From Thermoanaerobaculia bacterium (lineage in GTDB: Bacteria; Acidobacteriota; Thermoanaerobaculia; Thermoanaerobaculales; Sulfomarinibacteraceae), in the NCBI GenBank assembly GCA_027061805.1, contig JAMOWA010000068.1, forward strand, positions 195,660 through 238,222: 42,563 nucleotides of DNA, given 5' to 3'. The notes below the pieces were generated by a model. The model saw nothing but the letters and a program-made list of their open reading frames with translations, was not told the origin of the DNA and did no database searches. Of this stretch, positions 32,821 through 42,177 are shown piece by piece. Each line of letters starts with the position of its first letter. The stretch's first letter is position 1. Position numbers and translations under genes: made by a program.

Positions 32821-33076
32821 CGTCCCCCTCACCATCACCACCCTCCCGGCGTTCCAGCCGGTCCGCCTGCGCCGCGATCCTGAACAGGTTCACGAAGCCC
32901 GCCACGATCCCGAAGAAGGCGAAGAGGTACATCAGCCAGGGGCCCGTGCCCAGATACCGGTCGAGCCACCGCCCCCAGAAGTACCCGATGGCGATGGCCA
33001 CCGGGAACTGGATCCCCACGATGGACAGGTTCGCCCAGGTGCCCATGTGCCGCGTCCAGCGGCGCCGGTCCTTCAC
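32807..33076 (-). CDS. atpZ: AtpZ/AtpI-type small membrane protein
   Basis: 89 residues with two membrane helices: GIQFPVAIAIGYFWGRWLDR, with the family's G-Y-x-x-G-x-x-L-D pattern, and LMYLFAFFGIVAGFVNLFRI. An acidic tail follows (EGGDGEGDDDRG). AtpZ proteins head ATP synthase operons and are linked to Mg2+/Ca2+ handling or assembly. The start is GTG 33076, six bases after a TACCCT -10-like hexamer and without a Shine-Dalgarno. The gene begins 46 bases after the ABC-operon stop. Confidence 0.85.
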   Translation of the reverse strand: MKDRRRWTRHMGTWANLSIVGIQFPVAIAIGYFWGRWLDRYLGTGPWLMYLFAFFGIVAGFVNLFRIAAQADRLERREGGDGEGDDDRG

Positions 33077-33082
33077 GGGGCG

Positions 33083-33088
33083 AGGGTA
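33083..33088 (-). promoter_or_regulatory. Possible -10 box TACCCT before atpZ (leaderless)
   Basis: On the minus strand TACCCT, six bases, GTG 33076. It has the same spacing as the other leaderless candidates but a poorer match. Confidence 0.25.
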
Positions 33089-33122
33089 GCAGAACGGAGG
33101 GTGTCAGCGAGGATGGTGGGCA

Positions 33123-34712
33123 TCAACGTTCCCGCGGCGGCTCCTCCAGTCCGAAGAGGCGAGGCGTGGCGACGAACCCCTCGCAGGGCTCAGGCACCCC
33201 GAGAAGCCCCCGTAGACCATCGCCCTCCATGATCACGGTCCAGTTTCCTGGAGCCAGTACGGCGCGGTAGCCACCGTCCACCGCAGGGCCCTCGGCCGCC
33301 ACCACCTCGGGAACTCCCTGCCGCAACAGTACCAGGCGCCCCGTGGGGACCGGTGATCCATCATCTCGCAAGGGATGGATCACCACCTCACACCGGGACC
33401 GGAGGGTCAGAGTCACCCAGTCTGTACCGGGGCCGATCTCCAGAGGATCCGCGAGATAGCCTTCTTTCTGTGCCATGAGGTTCCATGGCCCGGAACCCGG
33501 AAGGGTCAACTCGAATCGGCCCAAGGTGTCGGTCATGGCAAAGTTGTGGCGCGACCGGAATTCGAAGCCGGGTTCGAGGGCGGCCACCACGGCGTCCGCC
33601 ACGGGCAGCCCCCCGGAATCCACAACCACACCCTCGATGACCACGGCAGGCTCGAGAAGGATCACAAGGTCGCGTTTGCGGGAGCCGAGGTCCACCTCCC
33701 GGTGGACCGGGTTGTAACCTGCTCCGTCCACATCGATCCAGTAGTTTCCGGGTGGAAGTGCCACCTCCACCACCCCGTCCGAATCTGTGAGGGCCTCGGC
33801 CACCACAAGTTGCGCATCCTCCAGAGACCGTGCCACCCGAATGGACACGTCCTCCAGGGGCCTCTCATCACGCTTTTCCCGTACCACGACACCAAGGGTG
33901 CTTGGAGCATCAAGATCGACCTCATGGAACGGCTGCTCCGCGGAGAACTCCACCAGGGCAGCGGAGCCGTCCGGGGTGGACGCCCGGAGCCAGAGCACCT
34001 CATCATCGCCAGAGTCTGCAACCATTTCCACGAGATGTAGAGCACCCAGTTCCACCGTCTTTCCCAGTCGCAGGAGGTGTGTGCCGCCAAGGCGGTTCAT
34101 CAGACCCGTCACGGTGCCCACTTCGACAGTGCACTCAACAGCAATCCCACCGGTCCACGGGTCGTTGCACACCACCACCGAGGAGCGTCCGGGTTCGAGC
34201 TGCACGACGAGTGGCTCACGGGCAGGGTCACGGGCCATCGACACCGCCACCGGCACGGTATGTGGCCCCACCACCGCCAGGTCAAGGCGCGTCCCCGGCT
34301 CTACCCGGGGTCCAAATACCACAGTCCCATCGGCTGGTTCCAGCCGGAGAACACCATCCTCCACCCATGCCACCAGGGTGCCAGCCACCAGGGCTCCGGG
34401 CTCGAGATGAATCGGCACCGCCGTGGGGATCCACCGGGCGTCCCGCAGATCCACCTCCTCCCCCGCCACGAACTCCACCCTCCGCGCTTCGTATCCAGGG
34501 AGCGACAGTGTCAGCGCCACATCCACCCTGACCGGGCACAGGAGCTTCGCTCCATTCGTACCGCTCTCGAAGGTGCAACCCGGTGGCAATGTACCGGGAT
34601 CGTCCTCCAGCAGAAGAGGGCCATCTGCCACGAGGAGGGTTCCCACGGGCTCGCCACCGGAACCAGGGACTCCCAGAAGGAGAAGACCCGCGAGAAGCCA
34701 GGAGAAGATCAT
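33123..34712 (-). CDS. Secreted protein with carboxypeptidase-regulatory-like repeats
   Basis: 529 residues. A signal peptide (MIFSWLLAGLLLLGVPGSGG) is followed by an all-beta protein. Two clear carboxypeptidase-regulatory-like units are seen: DSDGVVEVALPPGNYWIDVDGAGY (given as the core LPPGNYWIDVDGAGY) and VVIEGVVVDSGGLPVADAVV with the partner TDTLGRFELTLPGSGPWNLM. Other stretches (TLSLPGYEARRVEF, LAPGNWTVIMEGDG) look like diverged copies. Cysteines occur in TFESGTNGAKLLCPV and SRCEVVI. It is the last gene of the ABC operon (start overlaps the ATPase stop as ATGA). A surface-exposed binding role is inferred. Base composition is less GC-biased than neighbours. Confidence 0.75.
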   Translation of the reverse strand: MIFSWLLAGLLLLGVPGSGGEPVGTLLVADGPLLLEDDPGTLPPGCTFESGTNGAKLLCPVRVDVALTLSLPGYEARRVEFVAGEEVDLRDARWIPTAVPIHLEPGALVAGTLVAWVEDGVLRLEPADGTVVFGPRVEPGTRLDLAVVGPHTVPVAVSMARDPAREPLVVQLEPGRSSVVVCNDPWTGGIAVECTVEVGTVTGLMNRLGGTHLLRLGKTVELGALHLVEMVADSGDDEVLWLRASTPDGSAALVEFSAEQPFHEVDLDAPSTLGVVVREKRDERPLEDVSIRVARSLEDAQLVVAEALTDSDGVVEVALPPGNYWIDVDGAGYNPVHREVDLGSRKRDLVILLEPAVVIEGVVVDSGGLPVADAVVAALEPGFEFRSRHNFAMTDTLGRFELTLPGSGPWNLMAQKEGYLADPLEIGPGTDWVTLTLRSRCEVVIHPLRDDGSPVPTGRLVLLRQGVPEVVAAEGPAVDGGYRAVLAPGNWTVIMEGDGLRGLLGVPEPCEGFVATPRLFGLEEPPRER

Positions 34713-35449
34713 GCGTCACGCTCTTCAGCCACGAGGCGCCTGTACAGGTCACGGAGCACATCGGGGCCACCCAGACCGGGACACGGACCGTCCCCTCGGA
34801 GCTCCTCGAGTGTCCCCGCCGCCCGGATACAGCCACCCACCAGGAAAAGGAAGCGGTCCGCAACGGACGGCAGGGCGAAGAGATCGTGGGAGGAGATCAG
34901 CACCGCGACGCCTTCCTCCGCCAACCTCCTCATCTGGGCGAAGAGCCGATCCACCGCGAGGGGATCGAGGCCCGCCCAGGGCTCGTCCAGAAGCACGAAC
35001 CGTGGAAGGCCCGCAAAGGCCAGCTCGAGGGTCAGGGTCAGCCTCTGGCCTCGCGACAGAGTGTGGGGATCCACGTCAAGCGGCCGTCCCAGGCGTTCCG
35101 AGAGGCGCTCCAGAAGGGCCTTTCGCGCTTCCTCTCGAAAGCCCCGCAGATGTGCCCTCAGAGTGGCCAGATCGTCCACCCGGCTCCCACGGGGAAAGGC
35201 AGGCTCGCTCGCAGTGAACACCACACGGCGTGCGAGACTCCAGCGGTCCGCCACTCTACAACCGTTCAGTGCGATTGTTCCGGAATCCGGCACCAGCAAA
35301 CCAGCCAGCGTTCGCATCAGCGTGGTCTTCCCCGCTCCGTTGGGACCCACGAGCGCCGTCACGCACCCGGAGGGAAGCTCCAGGTCCAGCGGTCCAAGGC
35401 CCCACCCCCCGGGGTATCGGAAGCAAAGACCCTGCACCTCGATTCCCAC
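34709..35449 (-). CDS. ABC transporter ATP-binding protein
   Basis: 246 residues. Walker A is GPNGAGKTT (35-43), the signature LSRGQRLTLTLELAF, Walker B FVLLDEPWAGLDPLAV and the H-loop LISSHDLF. The signature has Arg for the second position of LSGGQ. It resembles CcmA/YxlF-type export ATPases. GTG 35449 begins one base after the permease stop, with GGGAGG eight bases before it. It is expected to energise the adjacent single permease as a homodimer. Confidence 0.9.
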   Translation of the reverse strand: MGIEVQGLCFRYPGGWGLGPLDLELPSGCVTALVGPNGAGKTTLMRTLAGLLVPDSGTIALNGCRVADRWSLARRVVFTASEPAFPRGSRVDDLATLRAHLRGFREEARKALLERLSERLGRPLDVDPHTLSRGQRLTLTLELAFAGLPRFVLLDEPWAGLDPLAVDRLFAQMRRLAEEGVAVLISSHDLFALPSVADRFLFLVGGCIRAAGTLEELRGDGPCPGLGGPDVLRDLYRRLVAEERDA

Positions 35450-35450
35450 C

Positions 35451-36167
35451 TCAATCCCTCCCGCCCACGAAGATCGATCTCCGTTCCAATCCGGCCCGGA
35501 CTGCTGCCACCACGGCGAGGGCCACCAGCAGTCGGAGCCATTCCCCGGGGAAGACCGAGGATACGTGGGGCAGTTCGACCGCCACGAAGGGACTTGCCAG
35601 GTGGAGCGCAACAGTGATGAGAGCCCGCAGACCCTCTTCAGGAGCACCTCCCGTGAGCCACACGCTCCCACCCGTCACCCACCACAGCTCCACGAACCCA
35701 CCGGCGACCCCGACCGCCGCGAGGCTGCCGGAACCCGCCAGGAATCCCAATGAGGTCCCGATTGCTCCCCAGTACACCACCATGAACACAAGGTCCAGAA
35801 CCAGGCTACGATCCGGAGCACCGCCCGTCACGAGCACCGGGAGGCTGATCGCCAGAAGGCTCGCCAGGCCCGTTCCCACCGCCACCACGAGCCTGGCGTA
35901 CAAGAGCTGGGGCAGCGCCACACCACCGGAGACGATGGAATCCAGCGCTCCACGGTGCAGATCATCGGCCAATGCCCATCCTGCCAGATAGATTACCGGC
36001 AGGGCCCACAACCTCGCCGCAGTGGGGAGTTTCCCGGGCAAGTACACCATCTCCACGACCGCCCAGGCGGCCAGTGCGCCCCAGACCAGCCAGAGGAGTC
36101 GGCGGCGCAGAAGCCGGGAGAGTTCGAAGCCCGCCAGGTGGAAGAGAATCCGTCCCACCGTTCTCAC
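35451..36167 (-). CDS. ABC-2-type transporter permease
   Basis: 238 residues with about six hydrophobic helices (LLWLVWGALAAWAVVEMVYL, LWALPVIYLAGWALADDLH, LVVAVGTGLASLLAISLPVL, LVFMVVYWGAIGTSLGFLAG and others) and an amphipathic N-terminus. Membership of the ABC-2 exporter group is inferred from topology and from the ATPase gene directly after it. GTG 36167 overlaps the preceding stop as GTGA. The substrate is unknown; a peptide or polymer export role is suggested by the secreted neighbours. Confidence 0.75.
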   Translation of the reverse strand: MRTVGRILFHLAGFELSRLLRRRLLWLVWGALAAWAVVEMVYLPGKLPTAARLWALPVIYLAGWALADDLHRGALDSIVSGGVALPQLLYARLVVAVGTGLASLLAISLPVLVTGGAPDRSLVLDLVFMVVYWGAIGTSLGFLAGSGSLAAVGVAGGFVELWWVTGGSVWLTGGAPEEGLRALITVALHLASPFVAVELPHVSSVFPGEWLRLLVALAVVAAVRAGLERRSIFVGGRD

Positions 36168-37093
36168 CCCAGGTCGATCCGGTGGAGGCCGAGCCTCTCG
36201 TCCACCACGAAAAACTGCTCCGGGTCGTCACCTGCGAGGCGTGCCGCGCCCCGGGGAACCTCCATGTGGCGTTCGACAGCTCCCGAGAGGTCGAGTACCA
36301 GGAGACGGCCCCAGGCGTGGGCGCTCTCGGTCCCGGGGCGGCTCCCAACCAGGCAGATGATCCGCTTCCCCACCACGGCCAGGTCCCGGAGCGGGCAGGC
36401 CCGAAGGTCCTGCTCCCGGTCTTGCTGCCACTCTTCAATCTCGGGAAGAGTGATCCGTGACACCACCTCCCCCCCGCGGTCGAGAACTTCGAGCACTGGA
36501 CCCACGAATGGGCGGGAAACAACCGTGTGGTCGACATTTCCCGCATACACGACGGCGTTGCGGCGGACCAGGGACTCCATGTCACCGCTCCCGGGATCGA
36601 CCCGTCCACCCCACGGTCTGAATTCACCATTGACATCCAGCCACAACAGGGGCCCGCGTGCGCCGGGAGCGCTCCGCGCCAGCAGGAGCACCTCACCCCG
36701 GGTCCGGAGCACCTGGCAGCGAACCTCCAGCGTCCGGCGTTCCACCAGTCGGCCATCCGGCCCGTAGCGAATGAGCTCCCCTCCCAGCCGCGGCAGGAGC
36801 CAGACCCCCCCCCGTCGATCCGGAGCGATCCCCCATGGCCTGACCTCTTCCAGGATCCGGCGCCGGGCCCCCGTCCGCGCATCCAACATCCAGACGGCTC
36901 CACCATCCCTCTCCCCTGAACCGCTGGCCGGCCAGGTGGCCGCCATGACGATTTCCGGGCCCGTGAGAGCAGCGCTCCTGACAAAATACGATGAGGGACC
37001 AGGTTCCACCACCCGGACCCATGTCCCCGGACTCACGGCCCCGGAGACGGGGACGACCATCAAGAAGAGTCCCGCAGCGACGGCGCATCTCAT
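36164..37093 (-). CDS. Secreted beta-propeller-like protein of unknown function
   Basis: 309 residues. The signal peptide (MRCAVAAGLFLMVVPVSGAV) is followed by repeated four-strand-like units: GGAVWMLDARTGARRRIL, GIAPDRRGGVWLLPRLGGEL, GPVLEVLDRGGEVVSRI, WGRLLVLDLSGAVERHMEVP and FFVVDERLGLHRIDL. The pattern 'W/V-x-L-D-x-x-G' suggests an NHL/6-bladed-type propeller. It heads the translationally coupled run propeller-permease-ATPase-carboxypeptidase-regulatory-like protein and lies just downstream of the tiny secreted ORF. No catalytic motif is seen. Confidence 0.65.
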   Translation of the reverse strand: MRCAVAAGLFLMVVPVSGAVSPGTWVRVVEPGPSSYFVRSAALTGPEIVMAATWPASGSGERDGGAVWMLDARTGARRRILEEVRPWGIAPDRRGGVWLLPRLGGELIRYGPDGRLVERRTLEVRCQVLRTRGEVLLLARSAPGARGPLLWLDVNGEFRPWGGRVDPGSGDMESLVRRNAVVYAGNVDHTVVSRPFVGPVLEVLDRGGEVVSRITLPEIEEWQQDREQDLRACPLRDLAVVGKRIICLVGSRPGTESAHAWGRLLVLDLSGAVERHMEVPRGAARLAGDDPEQFFVVDERLGLHRIDLG

Positions 37094-37184
37094 GAACGAG
37101 ACCTCACAGATCCTGCCGGCGGCATGTCACCACCGGCTCACCAGGGTCAGAGACCAGGCATACTGGGCCAGGCACTCCATGTAC

Positions 37185-37277
37185 CTAGCCGCCGCCACAG
37201 TATGCTGCGGAAGCCGTGGTTACCGTGGTGCCAAGCAGCCCGAGAACCAAGACCAGGACCGCCACGAGTCGCCGCAT
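37185..37277 (-). CDS. Tiny secreted-peptide ORF, probably the 5' part of a frameshifted ~49-residue peptide
   Basis: 30 codons with a strong ribosome-binding site (GGAGGAAGGAA) directly before ATG 37277. It reads as a full signal peptide (MRRLVAVLVLVLGLLG, then TTVTTASAA) followed by YCGGG and a TAG stop. The stop follows a GGCGGCGGC run. Shifting by one base inside that run opens a 20-codon extension (ARYMECLAQYAWSLTLVSRW, ending at 37127) with codon use like the neighbours. The whole gene may therefore encode a 49-residue secreted peptide with two Cys, broken by a frameshift, a sequencing error or recoding. It precedes the propeller/ABC exporter genes on the same strand. No family is recognised. 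Confidence 0.45.
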   Translation of the reverse strand: MRRLVAVLVLVLGLLGTTVTTASAAYCGGG

Positions 37278-37426
37278 TTCCTTCCTCCTTCCCCCTTGCT
37301 TGCCATGACTCCTACACCGTCGCATACGGAACACTTTCACGTTACCAGACCCAACCGTTCTGTCCAGTGCGTGTCAACACCGGTTTCCAGTTGGACAGCA
37401 TGCGCTTCCCCACATCGCCGAAGAGG

Positions 37427-37432
37427 TAGAAT
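37427..37432 (+). promoter_or_regulatory. -10 box TAGAAT directly before the GT-C-like gene (leaderless)
   Basis: TAGAAT, seven bases (TGGCAGG), ATG 37440. It has the same geometry as 1502-1507 and 11789-11794. Confidence 0.5.
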
Positions 37433-37439
37433 TGGCAGG

Positions 37440-38966
37440 ATGTCCGACCCAAGCCGCACATCCCGTTTCCTCGACAGGCTGTTTCCGTGGGCAGCAGGAA
37501 TTCTCTTGCTCTTTCTCTATGCTCCCGTACTGACGATGGGGCCTGTGGCCGAGGATTTCCAATGGGCCTACAAGGGCTGGAGCACGCTCCGTCATCCCGC
37601 GAGCTTCCTTCAGCCCTTTCACCAGCACCTCAGGCCCGCAGGGCGGCTGTTCTTCCTGATCTCTGCGAACCTCTTCGGTGACCGATGGTATCTGTACCGT
37701 CTTGTCACTCTTGCTTCGATGGCCTGCCTCGCACTTCTTGCGTACCACGTCCTCCGAAAGACAGTGAAACTTCGACCTGGTCTCGCAGCGGCGGGCATTC
37801 TGGTCTGGCTGGCATCTCCCTTCTCGGACGAGGTTCTCTTCGTGACGAATCAGGTCAAGCAGATCCTCTTCGCCACTGGAATTCTCCTGGTTCTCCAGGC
37901 ACGCCGATCCCAGAGCCGTATGGCCCCGGCATTGCTGGTTGCAGGAACAGCCCTGGCCTTCGGCAGCAAGGAGGAGGCCGCCGTGCTCCCCGCCCTCCTC
38001 CTGCTCCAGGATCTTCTGCTGTTTCGCCTCCCTTTCCGGCACGCAGCACGCCACCTGATTCCGTGGGTGACGATCAGTCTTCTCTACCTGGCGCTTTACA
38101 ACATGCTCGTCCATTTCGAAGCGAGATGGTTCTATTCGGAACCGCTGACGGCTCTACCGCATCTTGCCACCACATGGATGGCATTCTGGCATCTTCACCC
38201 CCCGGTCCTGGGACAATTCACAATGGTTCTGCGGAAGACCTGGCCCCTTGTTCTCGGTGCTCTCGTCCTCACAGCAGTGGCCACCGTTCCGGCATGGCGC
38301 AAGGACGACCGGACGGCGGCCTTTGGTTTCCTGGCTGCGATTGTCCTCCTGTCACCGACGCTCCCCGCCAACATCCATACCTCACGGTACACCTTTCTTC
38401 CCTTCCTCTTCTTCCTCAGCGGCGTCCTGGCAGGAGTGCGGACGCTGGCCCGATGGCACCTCCCCCGTCTCGCCACCCTTGCACTGGGCCTGACCCTTCT
38501 CACCGTGATGGCCAACGATTCGATCATCGTTCGAGGCGATCGGATGGACTGGGATCGCTATGCCACCCTGACGGCCCGGCTCCGCCGGGAATCCCGTCCG
38601 GTCATCTCGGCCCTGAGGGATGGCTCCCACGTCGCGGCCATCCGGGGACGCGATGGCAGCGCATTGAAGGAGCTCCTCCACCATCCCAGGGGTGTGCCGA
38701 AAATCTACTTCCCAAGGCCAGACGATCCCTATGGGGTCACATCGCTCTCTGCCCTCGTGAGCTGGGAGCTCCGTCACGAGGGCATTGCGGCACCCCGGCT
38801 GGTTGAGCCCATCGCCATCCCGGCAGTGGTGTACCTTGTCCACGACACGGGAGGCTTCCGCAAGGTCCCGCCGCTTCCCGGAGCCCTCTCCAGACCTTTC
38901 GGTGCCGGGGTCGTCATCCTCCACCCGGTCCCGGGAGACTCCTTCAACCCCGACGTCTTCCCCTGA
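37440..38966 (+). CDS. Polytopic membrane protein, probable GT-C type glycosyltransferase
   Basis: 508 residues with about ten hydrophobic helices. The first periplasmic loop (GPVAEDFQWAYKGWSTLRHP) has the acidic pair expected for the divalent-metal site of GT-C lipid-phosphosugar transferases. Later loops contain FGDRWYLYRLVTLAS and FGSKEEAAVLPAL. A soluble C-terminal part (about 375-508) follows. ATG 37440 follows a -10 box by seven bases. Its composition is visibly less GC-rich than the atp and nuo operons and similar to the first part of the gene at 1515. It is the only plus-strand gene between 28.9 and 42.6 kb. Substrate unknown. Confidence 0.7.
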   Translation: MSDPSRTSRFLDRLFPWAAGILLLFLYAPVLTMGPVAEDFQWAYKGWSTLRHPASFLQPFHQHLRPAGRLFFLISANLFGDRWYLYRLVTLASMACLALLAYHVLRKTVKLRPGLAAAGILVWLASPFSDEVLFVTNQVKQILFATGILLVLQARRSQSRMAPALLVAGTALAFGSKEEAAVLPALLLLQDLLLFRLPFRHAARHLIPWVTISLLYLALYNMLVHFEARWFYSEPLTALPHLATTWMAFWHLHPPVLGQFTMVLRKTWPLVLGALVLTAVATVPAWRKDDRTAAFGFLAAIVLLSPTLPANIHTSRYTFLPFLFFLSGVLAGVRTLARWHLPRLATLALGLTLLTVMANDSIIVRGDRMDWDRYATLTARLRRESRPVISALRDGSHVAAIRGRDGSALKELLHHPRGVPKIYFPRPDDPYGVTSLSALVSWELRHEGIAAPRLVEPIAIPAVVYLVHDTGGFRKVPPLPGALSRPFGAGVVILHPVPGDSFNPDVFP

Positions 38967-39038
38967 GGGGCTCTCCGCCACCTCCCGTTCCGCATCCGCC
39001 TCCACGTCCCGATGACGATTTCTCCCCGGAAAAGAACA

Positions 39039-39060
39039 ACGCCGCGGTGGCCCGCGGCGT
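39039..39060 (-). terminator. Rho-independent terminator of the nuo operon
   Basis: A perfect 9-bp stem, ACGCCGCGG / CCGCGGCGT, with a 4-base loop, followed on the minus strand by TTGTTCTTTTCC. It lies 25 bases after the nuoN stop, a canonical layout. Confidence 0.85.
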
Positions 39061-39084
39061 CGTATCTCCGGAGGTGTCGGGGTC

Positions 39085-40542
<1,458 letters not shown>

Positions 40543-40545
40543 GGC

Positions 40546-42162
40546 CTACTCCCCGTGTTCCCCGGAAGCGCCCTCCGCGGGCGACGCCTCGTGGACCGCC
40601 ACGGGCATGGTGGCCGACCCCTCGTCCACCACCATCACGTGACCCACCCGCTGCATGAGCCGGTCCACGGTGGGGGCCATGCGCTCGAAGAAGGGCTTGG
40701 GGTAGAGGCCGATCCAGAAGGCAATGACGATGAGCGGGATCAGTGTCCACTGCTCGCGGCGGTTGAGGTCCTTGAGGTCCTTGTTCTTCTCGTTGGTGAG
40801 CTCACCGAAGAAGACCCGCTGGTACATCCAGAGCATGTACCCCGCACCCAGCACGATGCCGGTGGCGGCGAAGACCGCCCACCACCAGGCATGGGCGAAG
40901 GCCCCCAGCAGGATGGTGAACTCCCCGATGAAGCCGTTCAGGGTGGGCAGGCCGATGGAGGACATGGTCATCACCATGAAGAACATGGCGTACACGGGCA
41001 TGACCTTGGCGATGCCTCCGTACTCGGCGATCATCCGGTTGTGCCGGCGCTCGTAGACGAGGCCGACCAGGAGGAAGAGCGCGCCGGTGGAGACGCCGTG
41101 GTTGAGCATCTGGAGGATGGAGCCCCGGAGCCCGGCCTCGTTGAGGGCGAACATACCCAGCATCACGAAGCCCATGTGACTCACCGAGGAGTAGGCCACC
41201 AGCTTCTTCATGTCCTTCTGCGCCATGGCCACCAGGGCGCCGTAGATGATGGCGATGATGGCCAGGATGCCGATCCAGGGCACGGCCTTCACCGTGGCGT
41301 CGGGCAGCAGCGGCAGCGAGAAGCGCACGAAGCCGTAGGTCCCCATCTTCAGCAGGACACCGGCCAGGATGACCGAACCGGCGGTGGGCGCCTCCACGTG
41401 GGCGTCCGGCAACCATGTGTGGAACGGCCACATGGGCACCTTGATGGCGAAGCCCACGAAAAAGGCCAGGAAGATCCAGAACTGGAGGTCGGGCGGAATC
41501 TGCGGCGCGATGGTGTAGAGGTGCGGGATGGAGAAGGTGGCGGCGTTGCCCAGGCCCGGCAGCCCGATGGCCGCGAGACCGGTGCTGTTGTAGAAGTACA
41601 GCGCCAGGATGCCCACCAGCATGAGCACGGAGCCCACCAGGGTGTAGAGGAAGAACTTGATGGCCGCGTAGAGCTTGCGGGGCCCACCCCACACGCCGAT
41701 GAGGAAGTACATGGGGACGAGCATGACCTCCCAGAAGACGTAGAAGAGCACGAAGTCCAGCGACATGAACACGCCCATCATGCCGGTGGAGAGCAGGAGG
41801 AGGAAGACGTAGTACTCCTTCTCTCGGTGCGTGATGGCCGTGAACGACGAGTACACCGAGATGAAGGTGAGCAGCGTCGTCAGCAGGATCAGCAGCACCG
41901 AGAAGCCGTCCACCCCGAAGTGGTACTTCACACCCACCGACGGGATCCAGTCATGGATGATCTCGAACTGGAACTCCTTCCCGGCAGGGTCGTACCAGAA
42001 CCAGAGGGGGATGGACACCAGGAAGTCCAGCCCCGCCACGACCGTGGCCACCGTCTTGATGGCCTTCGAGTTCTCCCCCTTGATCCCGAAGATGATCAAC
42101 AGGGCGCCCACGAGCGGCAGGTAGCAGATGATGTTGAGCAGCTGGTCTTGGAAAAAGTCCAT
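40546..42162 (-). CDS. nuoM: NADH-quinone oxidoreductase subunit M
   Basis: 538 residues, an antiporter-like subunit of complex I. It has FVLFYVFWEVMLVPMYFLIG (channel Glu), AIKVPMWPFHTWLPDAHVEA (channel Lys and the family signature), KMGTYGFVRFSLPLLPDA, KKLVAYSSVSHMGFVMLGMF and LPTLNGFIGEF. A short acidic C-terminal tail (EASPAEGASGEHGE) is extra. It starts 15 bases after the nuoL stop. Confidence 0.97.
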   Translation of the reverse strand: MDFFQDQLLNIICYLPLVGALLIIFGIKGENSKAIKTVATVVAGLDFLVSIPLWFWYDPAGKEFQFEIIHDWIPSVGVKYHFGVDGFSVLLILLTTLLTFISVYSSFTAITHREKEYYVFLLLLSTGMMGVFMSLDFVLFYVFWEVMLVPMYFLIGVWGGPRKLYAAIKFFLYTLVGSVLMLVGILALYFYNSTGLAAIGLPGLGNAATFSIPHLYTIAPQIPPDLQFWIFLAFFVGFAIKVPMWPFHTWLPDAHVEAPTAGSVILAGVLLKMGTYGFVRFSLPLLPDATVKAVPWIGILAIIAIIYGALVAMAQKDMKKLVAYSSVSHMGFVMLGMFALNEAGLRGSILQMLNHGVSTGALFLLVGLVYERRHNRMIAEYGGIAKVMPVYAMFFMVMTMSSIGLPTLNGFIGEFTILLGAFAHAWWWAVFAATGIVLGAGYMLWMYQRVFFGELTNEKNKDLKDLNRREQWTLIPLIVIAFWIGLYPKPFFERMAPTVDRLMQRVGHVMVVDEGSATMPVAVHEASPAEGASGEHGE

Positions 42163-42177
42163 CGTCGTCCCCGCTCC

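Noticed and set aside
37355-37377. TTGACA (minus strand) as the -35 box for the tiny ORF
   Set aside because: A perfect -35 is present at 37372-37377, but no acceptable -10 hexamer lies 16-18 bases downstream, so no promoter is called.
33123-38966. Prophage, integrative element or insertion sequence at the compositional island
   Set aside because: No integrase, transposase, terminal repeats or att-like duplications were found; composition alone is the evidence.
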